Source: a virus
DNA length: 64,000 nt
IMG/VR virus record: IMGVR_UViG_3300047585_000133
Coordinates: 1 to 64,000 of that record
Strand: one strand, 5' to 3'
Shown in pieces: positions 39,374 through 44,511 of the stretch. Under the pieces are notes generated by a model, which had not been told where the DNA came from, made no database searches, and saw only the letters and a list, made by a program, of their open reading frames with translations. A program made the translations under genes and the position numbers. The number at the start of each line of letters is the position of its first letter. Positions within the stretch are counted from its first letter, which is position 1.

Positions 39374-39806
39374 CTCGACGGGCTGTAAGGAACGGGTTGT
39401 TCCGGCCGGCAAGACGGGTTCGAGTCCCGTACAGTCCACGCGGGGTTCGATTCCCCGCTACGGGTGCTGCGACCCGTGCCAGGCTCCGGCCGCGAAGCGC
39501 TCCCAGGGGCGACCGCAGATTATGGAGAGGTCGCCTAGTCTGGCCTATGGCGCCGCGTCGGAAGCGCGGTCGGGGTAACCCTCGCGAGTTCGAATCTCGC
39601 CCTCTCTGCCACTCGCCGGCAGCCATGTCCAGAGTGAGCACCTCCTGCTGGCCGGGGGTCGTGAAGATGATCTCCACGCCGAACTCCCCGTGCTTGCCCT
39701 CCACCATGAAGAGGGCCCTCTTGATCATGGTCACCACAGGGAGCGCAGCCGCGTCTGGATTCTTCAGCCCCCGGACCGTCACGGTCACCTTTATCTCGCC
39801 TTCCAC
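39324..39806 (-). CDS. Antisense small protein inside the tRNA array; first about 67 aa look genuine
   Basis: GTG 39806 opens MEGEIKVTVTVRGLKNPDAA then LPVVTMIKRALFMVEGKHGE and FGVEIIFTTPGQQEVLTLDM, a convincing beta-alpha protein. No stop occurs before the frame enters the antisense of tRNA-Ser(GGA), after which residues are shadow-like until 39324. Either the protein carries a tRNA-derived tail or a stop was lost. Function unknown. Confidence 0.5.
   Translation of the reverse strand: MEGEIKVTVTVRGLKNPDAAALPVVTMIKRALFMVEGKHGEFGVEIIFTTPGQQEVLTLDMAAGEWQRGRDSNSRGLPRPRFRRGAIGQTRRPLHNLRSPLGALRGRSLARVAAPVAGNRTPRGLYGTRTRLAGRNNPFLTARRAESGVLETHAFTARIR
39380..39438 (+). tRNA. Armless tRNA-like element (59 nt)
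   Basis: Full acceptor GGGCTGT/ACAGTCC with G3:U70 (an alanine-type acceptor), T-arm ACGGG-TTCGAGT-CCCGT and discriminator A. A single hairpin GGAAC-GGGTT-GTTCC replaces both D- and anticodon arms. Looks like a structured acceptor/T minihelix rather than random decay. Confidence 0.55.
39440..39458 (+). other. Orphan T-arm hairpin after the armless element
   Basis: GCGGGG-TTCGATT-CCCCGC is a perfect T-arm-like stem-loop directly abutting the 3' end of the preceding element, with no other tRNA parts. Confidence 0.45.
39524..39611 (+). tRNA. tRNA-Ser (GGA)
   Basis: Type II: arm CCGCG-TCGGAAG-CGCGG with C33; acceptor GGAGAGG/CCTCTCT; discriminator G and encoded CCA. Confidence 0.9.
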
Positions 39807-39821
39807 CCCGGAAGGCTATCT

Positions 39822-39904
39822 GGCGAGGTCGCACAGTGGCCTAGTGCGCTTGCTTCGAAAGCAAGTGGGGGCGACCCCCGTGAGTTCGAATCTCACCCTC
39901 GCTG
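39822..39904 (+). tRNA. tRNA-Ser (CGA)
   Basis: Type II: arm CTTGC-TTCGAAA-GCAAG; acceptor GGCGAGG/CCTCGCT; discriminator G. Confidence 0.93.
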
Positions 39905-39906
39905 CT

Positions 39907-39983
39907 CTGTCCCGGCCGCTCACTTCGCGTGCTTCGAGGTTTCGTGAGCCTCCCTCTTTTAGGTCGCACACGAGCCGGGACAG
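39907..39983. repeat. Inverted repeat spanning an inter-tRNA spacer (10 bp)
   Basis: CTGTCCCGGC (39907-39916) and GCCGGGACAG (39974-39983) enclose the spacer between two serine tRNAs. Confidence 0.7.
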
Positions 39984-39988
39984 GTCAT

Positions 39989-40071
39989 GGCGGGGTCGCC
40001 TAGCGGCCTAGGGCGCCGGCTTTGAAACCCGGTGAGGGGAACCTCCGTGGGTTCGAATCCCACCTCCGCTG
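39989..40071 (+). tRNA. tRNA-Ser (TGA)
   Basis: Type II: loop TTTGAAA; stem CCGGC/CCCGG with one mismatch; acceptor GGCGGGG/CTCCGCT; discriminator G. With GCT, GGA and CGA this covers all Ser codons. Confidence 0.9.
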
Positions 40072-40269
40072 CTAGACGCCCGTGCGGGTGCGCCTGGTGT
40101 TCCAGTTGCCCGCGCCCCAGCCGGACCCGAACCCGGCGGCGGCGAGCGCGAAGAAGGCGAGCCCGATGGCGATGATCCCGACGACGACGGTCAGCGAGAT
40201 GCTGTGGACGCCGACGATCGCGATGATCGCGGCGACGATGAAGGCGAGGACGGCAAGGCCGTAGGTCAT
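40072..40269 (-). CDS. Small two-helix membrane protein, antisense within the tRNA array, 65 aa
   Basis: ATG 40269 with AAGGAG upstream. Two hydrophobic helices (YGLAVLAFIVAAIIAIVGVH and LTVVVGIIAIGLAFFALAAA) and a basic C-terminal tail (NWNTRRTRTG). Its stop abuts the 3' end of tRNA-Ser(TGA) on the other strand. A hairpin CATGCTCCT/AGGAGCATG and a CCCCGGAAG element (40310-40318) lie in its leader. Confidence 0.7.
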   Translation of the reverse strand: MTYGLAVLAFIVAAIIAIVGVHSISLTVVVGIIAIGLAFFALAAAGFGSGWGAGNWNTRRTRTGV

Positions 40270-40328
40270 GACATGCTCCTTCTACTGGAGGAGCATGCGC
40301 TCCCCGGTGCTTCCGGGGCGCGCACCAC

Positions 40329-40402
40329 GGGCGTGTAACTCAGATGGTCAGAGTACTTCCCTGATAAGGAAGAAGGCGCTGGTTCAAGTCCAGCCTCGCC
40401 CA
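40329..40402 (+). tRNA. tRNA-Ile (GAT)
   Basis: Arm CTTCC-CTGATAA-GGAAG; acceptor GGGCGTG/CTCGCCC with one mismatch; discriminator A. Confidence 0.92.
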
Positions 40403-40472
40403 CCGGCACGCAGCGATCATCTGAGCCAGGACGTTCCGGAGACACGGCTGTACCGGGCGCTGCGAGCCTCAC

Positions 40473-40545
40473 GGCGGTGTAGCTCAGTCGGCAGAGCACC
40501 CGACTCATGATCGGGTTGCCGGTGGTTCGATCCCACCTACCGCTA
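40473..40545 (+). tRNA. tRNA-Met (CAT), elongator type
   Basis: Arm CCCGA-CTCATGA-TCGGG; acceptor GGCGGTG/TACCGCT; discriminator A. A lysidine-modified Ile reading is possible but less needed, as an Ile(TAT) gene follows. Confidence 0.88.
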
Positions 40546-40547
40546 CC

Positions 40548-40623
40548 GGGGGCGTATCCCCTCTGCCTTATAAGCAGTCGAAAGGGTAACCGGTGCAAGC
40601 GGGTTCAAGCCCCGCCGCCCCTA
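40548..40623 (+). tRNA. tRNA-Ile (TAT), atypical D region
   Basis: Arm CTGC-CTTATAA-GCAG gives TAT for the rare ATA codon. Acceptor GGGGGCG/CGCCCCT and T-arm GCGGG-TTCAAGC-CCCGC are sound. The D-arm is not recognisable and the variable region is long (about 20 nt). Confidence 0.7.
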
Positions 40624-40624
40624 C

Positions 40625-40695
40625 GCCTCTCTAGCACAATGGAATGCAGCGGGCTTTTACCCCGTGGAGTCAGGGTTCAAGTCCCTGGGGAGGCA
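40625..40695 (+). tRNA. tRNA-Lys (TTT)
   Basis: Arm GCGGG-CTTTTAC-CCCGT; acceptor GCCTCTC/GGGAGGC; discriminator A. Starts 1 nt after the previous gene. Confidence 0.9.
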
Positions 40696-40699
40696 CTGA

Positions 40700-40773
40700 G
40701 CGCCAGTAGCTCAGCGGAACAGAGCGGCTGGCTTCTATCCAGCTGGTCGGGGGTTCGATTCCCTCCTGGCGTA
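40700..40773 (+). tRNA. tRNA-Arg (TCT)
   Basis: Arm GCTGG-CTTCTAT-CCAGC; acceptor GCGCCAG/CTGGCGT; discriminator A. Confidence 0.92.
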
Positions 40774-40857
40774 CGTGAACGGCCGCGCTTAAAGACGGCC
40801 CCGTGGACCCGCAGCTAGCGGCGGGGACTCAGAGACTCGTCGGTCAAGCAGTCCTAT

Positions 40858-40929
40858 GGTCCTATCGTCTAGCGGTCAGGACGGCTGCTTCTCAGGCAGC
40901 TGACGCGGGTTCGACTCCCGCTGGGACTA
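40858..40929 (+). tRNA. tRNA-Glu (CTC)
   Basis: Arm GCTGC-TTCTCAG-GCAGC; acceptor GGTCCTA/TGGGACT; discriminator A. Confidence 0.92.
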
Positions 40930-41109
40930 CGAACACGGGTAAGCGCGCTTGGCCTTTACCGGACCGATCATCCGGGTAACGGCCTGGAGACCCTGAAGGG
41001 CGAAGCCTCGGCTATGAGGGCTTGTTATGATCCTCCTGTGAAGCAGGGAAATCGCCCTGGGACCGGCGGTACATGGCACGCCCGGGGACCCGCCTGCAAC
41101 GCGCACCAA

Positions 41110-41181
41110 GCCCCCATCGTCTATTGGTTAAGATCGCGGCCTTTCAAGTCGCGGAACGGGGTTCGAATCCCCGTGGGGGAG
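41110..41181 (+). tRNA. tRNA-Glu (TTC)
   Basis: Arm GCGGC-CTTTCAA-GTCGC; acceptor CCCCCA/TGGGGG plus a 1-72 G-A mismatch; T-arm CGGGG-TTCGAAT-CCCCG. Confidence 0.9.
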
Positions 41182-41212
41182 CAAGGCCGGGACTGTTATC
41201 CTGGTCGTGCGA

Positions 41213-41287
41213 CGCGGAGTGGGGAAGTTCGGTGTTCCCGCTGGCCTCATAAGCCAGAGATCGCTGGTTCAAATCCAGCCTCCGCTA
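41213..41287 (+). tRNA. Initiator tRNA-fMet (CAT)
   Basis: Arm CTGGC-CTCATAA-GCCAG. Acceptor CGCGGAG/CTCCGCT has the unpaired C1-U72 that marks bacterial initiators, and the D-arm starts TGGGGAAG. Initiator tRNAs are seldom carried by phages. Confidence 0.85.
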
Positions 41288-41298
41288 CGAGAGAAGCA

Positions 41299-41349
41299 GG
41301 TGCTAGCGCTCTTACGTCCGGACGTACTGGGGGCCTGTTCGCTAGCACC
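41299..41349. repeat. Inverted repeat after the initiator tRNA (10 bp)
   Basis: GGTGCTAGCG (41299-41308) and CGCTAGCACC (41340-41349); a TACGTCCGGACGTA palindrome lies in the loop. The rest of the spacer to 41481 shows no gene. Confidence 0.65.
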
Positions 41350-41481
41350 GGACCGTGACCGGCTGCCCGGCCGGCTCTCGCAACGGGCAGGCCCATCCGG
41401 ATGGCAGTACGGGTGTCAGCAGACCCCCTCGCGCTGCGGGCCGAAGCGGGGGACCAGAATCTTCTAGTGCGAGGAGAAATC

Positions 41482-41559
41482 ATGCGAGAAAAAGACCCGG
41501 CTCCGTGCGGCGCCTGCGGGCAGGTACACGACGGGCCGTGCCCTGGCCAGGGCGGCTGA
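41482..41559 (+). CDS. Cys-rich micro-protein, 25 aa
   Basis: ATG 41482 is preceded by GAGGAG at 7 nt. Product is MREKDPAPCGACGQVHDGPC followed by PGQGG: a CxxC...H...C set that could bind one zinc. It ends 8 bp before tRNA-Asn. The strong ribosome site and Cys pattern support a real gene. Confidence 0.5.
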   Translation: MREKDPAPCGACGQVHDGPCPGQGG

Positions 41560-41567
41560 ACGAACGA

Positions 41568-41641
41568 TCTCCGGTAGCTCAATCGGCAGCAGCAGCGTCC
41601 TGTTAAGGCGATGGTTCCAGGTTCGAGTCCTGGTCGGAGAG
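41568..41641 (+). tRNA. tRNA-Asn (GTT)
   Basis: Loop CTGTTAA with 4-bp stem CGTC/GGCG; acceptor TCTCCGG/TCGGAGA; discriminator G. Confidence 0.88.
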
Positions 41642-41718
41642 CTGTGCGGTCCTGCCCGCGCCGACACCACCCGGGATGCACGGGGAGGGAAGCACCCGGC
41701 GGGGTGCAGCAGGATCAT

Positions 41719-41792
41719 GGTTGTGCAGAGCAGACGGAGTGCTCGCCTCCCTGTCAAGGAGGAGATCACGGGTTCGAGTCCCGTCACGACCG
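41719..41792 (+). tRNA. tRNA-Asp (GTC)
   Basis: Arm CCTCC-CTGTCAA-GGAGG; acceptor GGTTGTG/CACGACC; discriminator G. Confidence 0.93.
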
Positions 41793-41834
41793 CTGAGGGG
41801 AAGGTCATTACCGGGCGGCAGGACACCTTCCCCT

Positions 41835-41969
41835 TCAGTCCAGCCCGGCGCGGCGCCGGAGTTCGCGGTGGGCAACCTGGCTGACGTTCAGGATGGCGCG
41901 CCAGCCGCCGTACCACTTGCCGACGGCAAGTCCGACAAGTAGACCGACGACCAGGCCTGCGAGGAACAT
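41835..41969 (-). CDS. Single-helix membrane micro-protein, antisense in the tRNA array, 44 aa
   Basis: ATG 41969 has GAAGGT and GGAGG upstream. N-terminal helix MFLAGLVVGLLVGLAVGKWY is a clear membrane anchor, followed by a basic tail (HRELRRRAGLD). The stop overlaps an inverted repeat GGGGAAGGT/ACCTTCCCC (41797-41833) that could end its transcript. Confidence 0.6.
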   Translation of the reverse strand: MFLAGLVVGLLVGLAVGKWYGGWRAILNVSQVAHRELRRRAGLD

Positions 41970-42006
41970 ACCTTCAACGGTACCTCCGGCCGAAGTGCCT
42001 GACTAC

Positions 42007-42081
42007 GGGTGTTTAGCTCAGCGGGAGAGCGCTGTCTCGACAAGGCAGAGGCCGCAGGTTCGATCCCTGCACCACCCACCA
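42007..42081 (+). tRNA. tRNA-Val (GAC)
   Basis: Arm CTGTC-TCGACAA-GGCAG with C33; acceptor GGGTGTT/ACCACCC with one mismatch; discriminator A and CCA encoded. Confidence 0.88.
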
Positions 42082-42204
42082 GCAGCATGGGCTCTACCCG
42101 GTGATCTCCAGGGGCCGGCAGTTTCGTTCTAGACTCCGGGGCGGCTGGCGGAAGGTCCGAAGGCGGTAATCCTGGTTAAGCCGCCCGAATAGCCCATGCT
42201 GCTG
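42080..42204. repeat. Inverted repeat spanning an inter-tRNA spacer (14 bp)
   Basis: CAGCAGCATGGGCT (42080-42093) and AGCCCATGCTGCTG (42191-42204), the longest of the spacer repeats, between tRNA-Val and tRNA-Arg. Confidence 0.75.
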
Positions 42205-42209
42205 TACAT

Positions 42210-42283
42210 GCCCTCATAGCTCAGCGGACAAGAGCGGCGCGCTACGGACGCGCAGGACGGGAGTTCGAGTCTCTCTGGGGGTA
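42210..42283 (+). tRNA. tRNA-Arg (ACG)
   Basis: Arm GCGCG-CTACGGA-CGCGC; A34 expected to be edited to inosine by host TadA; acceptor GCCCTCA/TGGGGGT; discriminator A. Confidence 0.9.
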
Positions 42284-42309
42284 CGCGAAGGTGGTGTAAG
42301 AGGCCGGCT

Positions 42310-42341
42310 CCGGCCGGGTCCGTGCGCACGGGCCCGGCCGG
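42310..42341. terminator. Very strong GC hairpin
   Basis: CCGGCCGGGTCCGTGC pairs with GCACGGGCCCGGCCGG (16 bp, one G-T pair, no spare loop). No T-run; possibly a transcription pause or attenuator within the array. Confidence 0.5.
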
Positions 42342-42373
42342 ACAGGGGACCTCAAACGGAAGGAGGCGGAACC

Positions 42374-42460
42374 ATGGATAACCGCGCTCCGGACAGCACT
42401 CCCCGGTTCCACCCGGGGCAGTCCTGGCAGAATCCAGGCCTTCGTGCCACGGGCAATTAG
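42374..42460 (+). CDS. Possible micro-protein, 28 aa
   Basis: ATG 42374 has AAGGAGG upstream. Product MDNRAPDSTPRFHPGQSWQN then PGLRATGN; the stop lies inside tRNA-Val(CAC). Good ribosome site, unknown function. Confidence 0.4.
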   Translation: MDNRAPDSTPRFHPGQSWQNPGLRATGN

Positions 42461-42522
42461 CTCAGCGGGAGAGCGCTTCGTTCACACCGAAGAAGTCGGC
42501 GGTTCGAGTCCGTCATTGCCTA
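42451..42522 (+). tRNA. tRNA-Val (CAC)
   Basis: Arm CTTCG-TTCACAC-CGAAG; acceptor GGGCAAT/ATTGCCT; discriminator A. Confidence 0.92.
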
Positions 42523-42524
42523 CC

Positions 42525-42600
42525 GGGTCGTGATCCATATGGCTGAGGAAACGGTTTGTGAGACCGTTATTGACGGGTTCGAATCCCGTACGACCCTCCA
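42525..42600 (+). tRNA. tRNA-His (GTG)
   Basis: Arm ACGGT-TTGTGAG-ACCGT; acceptor GGGTCGT/ACGACCC; CCA encoded at 42598-42600. The usual extra G at -1 is not obvious in the gene. Confidence 0.88.
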
Positions 42601-42601
42601 T

Positions 42602-42686
42602 GGCAGGTTACTCAAGCGGCAACGAGGGCGGCCTGTAAAGCCGCTGGCCCAGTCCTGCGCTGGTTCGAGTCCAGCACCTGTCACCA
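42602..42686 (+). tRNA. tRNA-Tyr (GTA)
   Basis: Type II: arm GCGGC-CTGTAAA-GCCGC, variable arm, T-arm GCTGG-TTCGAGT-CCAGC; discriminator A and CCA encoded. Confidence 0.93.
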
Positions 42687-42687
42687 T

Positions 42688-42761
42688 GCACCTGTAGCTC
42701 AGCGGACAGAGCGCCGGTTTCCGGAACCGGGTTGCCGGGGGTTCGAGTCCCTCCAGGTGCA
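42688..42761 (+). tRNA. tRNA-Arg (CCG)
   Basis: Arm CCGGT-TTCCGGA-ACCGG; acceptor GCACCTG/CAGGTGC; discriminator A. Confidence 0.93.
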
Positions 42762-42762
42762 C

Positions 42763-42912
42763 GTGCATCCCCAGGGCCGCCGGCTAACCATTGGCCGGTT
42801 ACAACAGCCCCCTGCTCAGTCCTCATGGACATACATGGCCGGATGAAGGGAGTCCTGGTACCAGGCGGCACCTCCAAGTGCCCGGTACCGGCGGATAGGC
42901 CCGGGGATGCAC
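42763..42912. repeat. Inverted repeat spanning an inter-tRNA spacer (10 bp)
   Basis: GTGCATCCCC (42763-42772) and GGGGATGCAC (42903-42912) bracket a 150-bp spacer that otherwise holds no gene. Confidence 0.65.
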
Positions 42913-42915
42913 CCT

Positions 42916-42987
42916 GACGGGATGGCCGAGCGGCTCAGGCACGCCCCTGCAAAGGGCGATACACGGGTTCGAATCCCGTTTCCGTCT
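42916..42987 (+). tRNA. tRNA-Cys (GCA)
   Basis: Arm CGCCC-CTGCAAA-GGGCG; acceptor GACGGGA/TTCCGTC; discriminator T (U73 is the Cys identity base). Confidence 0.93.
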
Positions 42988-43022
42988 CGGGGACCTGGTC
43001 CGGTGCACCGACGCAGATGCTA

Positions 43023-43095
43023 AGCCCGGTAGCTCAGCGGACAGAGCCGCCGTTTCCTAAACGGAAGACCGAGAGTTCGAATCTCTCCCGGGCCG
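43023..43095 (+). tRNA. tRNA-Arg (CCT)
   Basis: Arm CCGT-TTCCTAA-ACGG; acceptor GCCCGG/CCGGGC plus a 1-72 A-C mismatch; discriminator G. Last tRNA of the array. Confidence 0.88.
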
Positions 43096-43135
43096 CCTGA
43101 ACGTGTTCCGCTGCTGAGCTGCGCCGGGAAGGGTC

Positions 43136-43468
43136 ATGAGCACGCCGATCCCGCCCGATACCGTCGCCCAGGGGCAGACCGGGCACATCGCCGCCCACAA
43201 CTCGATCTCCGACGTCCTGACCCAGTTCGAGAACCAGCTGTCCGCCATTCCCGGCCTCAGCTACGGGACTGCCACCCTCGTCGCCGGGTCGGTGAACGTC
43301 ACCCTGCCGTCGGTGACCACGGGCGTACCCATCCTCGTTTCACGGATGACCCCGGGCGGGACCGTCGGCCACCTGGCCGTTCCTGTCGTCAATAACGGCA
43401 GCGGCTTCACCATCACCTCCAGCTCGTCCGCCGACACCTCCGTGATCGCCTGGCTCGTCCTCGGCTAG
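43136..43468 (+). CDS. Small virion-type protein, 110 aa
   Basis: ATG 43136 follows GGGAAGG, 41 bp after the last tRNA. Sequence is strand-rich with Thr/Ser/Val (TATLVAGSVNVTLPSVTTGV, PVVNNGSGFTITSSSSADTS) and has an N-terminal HIAAHNSISDVLTQFENQLS helix, resembling small capsid or tail decoration proteins. Opens the plus-strand structural cluster. Confidence 0.65.
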   Translation: MSTPIPPDTVAQGQTGHIAAHNSISDVLTQFENQLSAIPGLSYGTATLVAGSVNVTLPSVTTGVPILVSRMTPGGTVGHLAVPVVNNGSGFTITSSSSADTSVIAWLVLG

Positions 43469-43496
43469 CGGCCACGGAAGGACTAGGAGGAAATCA

Positions 43497-44051
43497 ATGT
43501 CCGTCATGGAATCCGACCTGCCCTCGGCAGGCGACGCGCTGTCCGTCATGTGCCAGAACCAGATGTCCGGCCGTACCGTCATCGCGGCCGATGCCAAGCG
43601 GAACTACGAGGTCGTCTGGGAAGGGAAAGGGGACCCGGACGGCAACGACGTCCAGCCGATCCCCGACGCCCTGCTGCGCACCATCCAGTTCCAGCGGGCT
43701 ATCAGCCGGGGGGTAATCCGCGTCGTCGAGGGAGCCGACCACCCGGTGGTGAAGCAGGCCCTGGCCCGGCAGAACGACTCGTTCGCCAGGCGGATGGCCG
43801 CCTCCGACATGGCCGCCCGCGAGGTGATCGACGCCCCTGCCGCGAACGACATCACCGTGGTCAACTGTTTCGGCCCCGGCAGCCGTGAGGGAGCCGTCTG
43901 CGGGGAGCAGGTGCCGGTCCGCTCCGGGGACACCGGCAAGCCGCCGCTGTGCGACCGCCACGCGGGACTGAAGGACCGCTGCGTCAAGCGCGGCGACGGC
44001 CCCTGGGTCCTGGAGGACGACGGCCTCGCATTCGAGGGAGGGCAGTTCTAG
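43497..44051 (+). CDS. Hypothetical protein with C-terminal Cys/His cluster, 184 aa
   Basis: ATG 43497 has AGGAGG upstream. The first about 110 residues include NYEVVWEGKGDPDGNDVQPI, the next about 70 hold VVNCFGPGSREGAVCGEQV and PLCDRHAGLKDRC, four cysteines with His that may bind zinc. Context suggests a virion-associated protein; no family known. Confidence 0.65.
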   Translation: MSVMESDLPSAGDALSVMCQNQMSGRTVIAADAKRNYEVVWEGKGDPDGNDVQPIPDALLRTIQFQRAISRGVIRVVEGADHPVVKQALARQNDSFARRMAASDMAAREVIDAPAANDITVVNCFGPGSREGAVCGEQVPVRSGDTGKPPLCDRHAGLKDRCVKRGDGPWVLEDDGLAFEGGQF

Positions 44052-44088
44052 ATGGACGCGCTCAGCGCTGCGGCAGCAGGGACCTGAA

Positions 44089-44511
44089 ATGACCAGGGGG
44101 CACGTCGACCCGGCGATGATGACCGGGACCTATGACACCTCGGACACCGCCGGGCCGTCGGCTCCGCATACCGAGCTGCGCGGAGTGACCCCGGCCTTCG
44201 ACATGGCCCGTGCGTCCGACCTGGCCTGGGCGCTGCGCGCCATGGACCCGGATGACGAGGACGTCTCCCCGAACGTCGTGCAGACCAGTCCGGGGCTGAC
44301 CGTCAACCGGGGAGACCCGGACGGCGACCGCCAGCGGGTAGCCGACGCTGCGCAGCGCGCCAGGCAGGCCCTGGAAGAGGCGGGCATGGACCTGGACGCG
44401 AAGACCGGGGCGATCCGGACCAGAGACCACTCCGCGCCCTGGGAAAACCACGCCGCCGCGATCGGGCCGATGACCGTTGTTGACGAGAATACTGACCGGA
44501 GTGCCGGATGA
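44089..44511 (+). CDS. Hypothetical acidic protein, 140 aa
   Basis: ATG 44089; stop overlaps the next start (ATGA). Acidic and helical: DMARASDLAWALRAMDPDDE and DRQRVADAAQRARQALEEAG. Ends in the strand PMTVVDENTDRSAG. Could be an assembly or attachment helper for the following FN3 protein. Unknown. Confidence 0.65.
   Translation: MTRGHVDPAMMTGTYDTSDTAGPSAPHTELRGVTPAFDMARASDLAWALRAMDPDDEDVSPNVVQTSPGLTVNRGDPDGDRQRVADAAQRARQALEEAGMDLDAKTGAIRTRDHSAPWENHAAAIGPMTVVDENTDRSAG

Noticed and set aside
42310-42341. Array-ending terminator
   Set aside because: Very strong hairpin but no T-run, and six more tRNAs follow it, so transcription must pass through.
34900-43100. tmRNA gene within the tRNA array
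   Set aside because: Large arrays sometimes hold one, but I found no tmRNA-type acceptor/T-arm ends with an encoded tag peptide in the longer spacers.
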